Shown here: one piece after another, positions 33,423 to 33,465 of the stretch
Numbering within the stretch: position 1 is the stretch's first letter
Layout of the letters: every line of letters begins with the position of its first letter
Assembly: GCA_018364635.1 (NCBI GenBank)
Contig: JAGZLR010000022.1
Coordinates: forward strand, 1 to 33,465
Direction: 5' to 3'
DNA length: 33,465 bases
From: Clostridiales bacterium
GTDB taxonomy: Bacteria; Bacillota; Clostridia; Lachnospirales; Anaerotignaceae
Translations under genes and position numbers: made by a program
The notes under the pieces: generated by a model
Told to the model about the DNA's origin: nothing
The model's input: the letters and a program-made list of their open reading frames with translations, nothing else
Database searches by the model: none

Positions 33423-33465
33423 TCAGCCTTCCTTACGAACAATAAGATATCTGAGTACGTTTTCC
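33423..33465 (-). CDS. rpsF: Ribosomal protein bS6, C-terminal fragment (5' part outside window)
   Basis: The last codons read ENVLRYLIVRKEG then stop, the typical C-terminal strand of bS6. It lies 14 bases upstream of ssb on the same strand, as in the usual operon. The rest is beyond the right edge. Confidence 0.85.
   Translation of the reverse strand, partial: ENVLRYLIVRKEG

Overview
The window reads as chromosomal DNA of a low-G+C anaerobic Firmicute of the class Clostridia. The evidence is AT-rich codon use, strong AGGAGG-type ribosome binding sites, Rnf genes in the order rnfC-rnfD, a sigma-54 gene, a maf-mreBCD-mrdA-minCDE-rodA-mgsA cell-shape block, clostridial small families (DUF4321, DUF951, DUF1294) and a TTG- or GTG-started minority of genes. 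The genus cannot be fixed from the sequence. No tRNA, rRNA, CRISPR array, prophage or insertion sequence was seen.

Layout. 1-1700 (minus): start of an Rnf (ferredoxin:NAD+ oxidoreductase, ion pump) operon, rnfC then partial rnfD. 1928-2473 (minus): a small GHKL ATPase. 2685-5560 (plus): rpoN and a MocR-type PLP-dependent regulator. 5646-15861 (plus): DUF4321, maf, mreB-mreC-mreD-mrdA (elongasome), minC-minD-minE (division-site selection), rodA (glycan polymerase partner of the PBP2), a methylglyoxal synthase homologue and a DUF1294 membrane protein. 15988-18253 (plus): an Asp/Glu racemase-superfamily protein, then a split UxaA/SuyAB-type dehydratase or lyase with its own promoter. 18303-22984 (minus): tex, pckA and mtnN. 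23300-23485 (plus): DUF951.

Accessory-looking part, 23486-29500. A GntR/UTRA regulator (plus) faces a four-gene minus-strand operon: APC permease, ComB-like phosphatase, uridine-phosphorylase-like enzyme, iron alcohol dehydrogenase. A shared bidirectional terminator separates them. Two matching palindromes (TTATGT-N3-ACATAA/T) lie upstream of the regulator. Upstream of the permease there is a frame-broken remnant of a membrane-protein gene and a possible sigma-54 promoter. This combination fits no pathway I can name and is the best candidate here for an undescribed catabolic or salvage system.

Right end: DUF805 (plus), an NhaC-family antiporter (minus), a FUSC-family membrane protein (plus), then the conserved rpsF-ssb-rpsR operon (minus; rpsF cut by the window edge).

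Main oddities: a PBP2 of 933 residues with an internal tandem duplication; a methylglyoxal synthase homologue with two catalytic positions changed; a racemase homologue lacking the second catalytic cysteine; and a 12-base palindrome, ATAAAATTTTAT, present in three separate intergenic regions.
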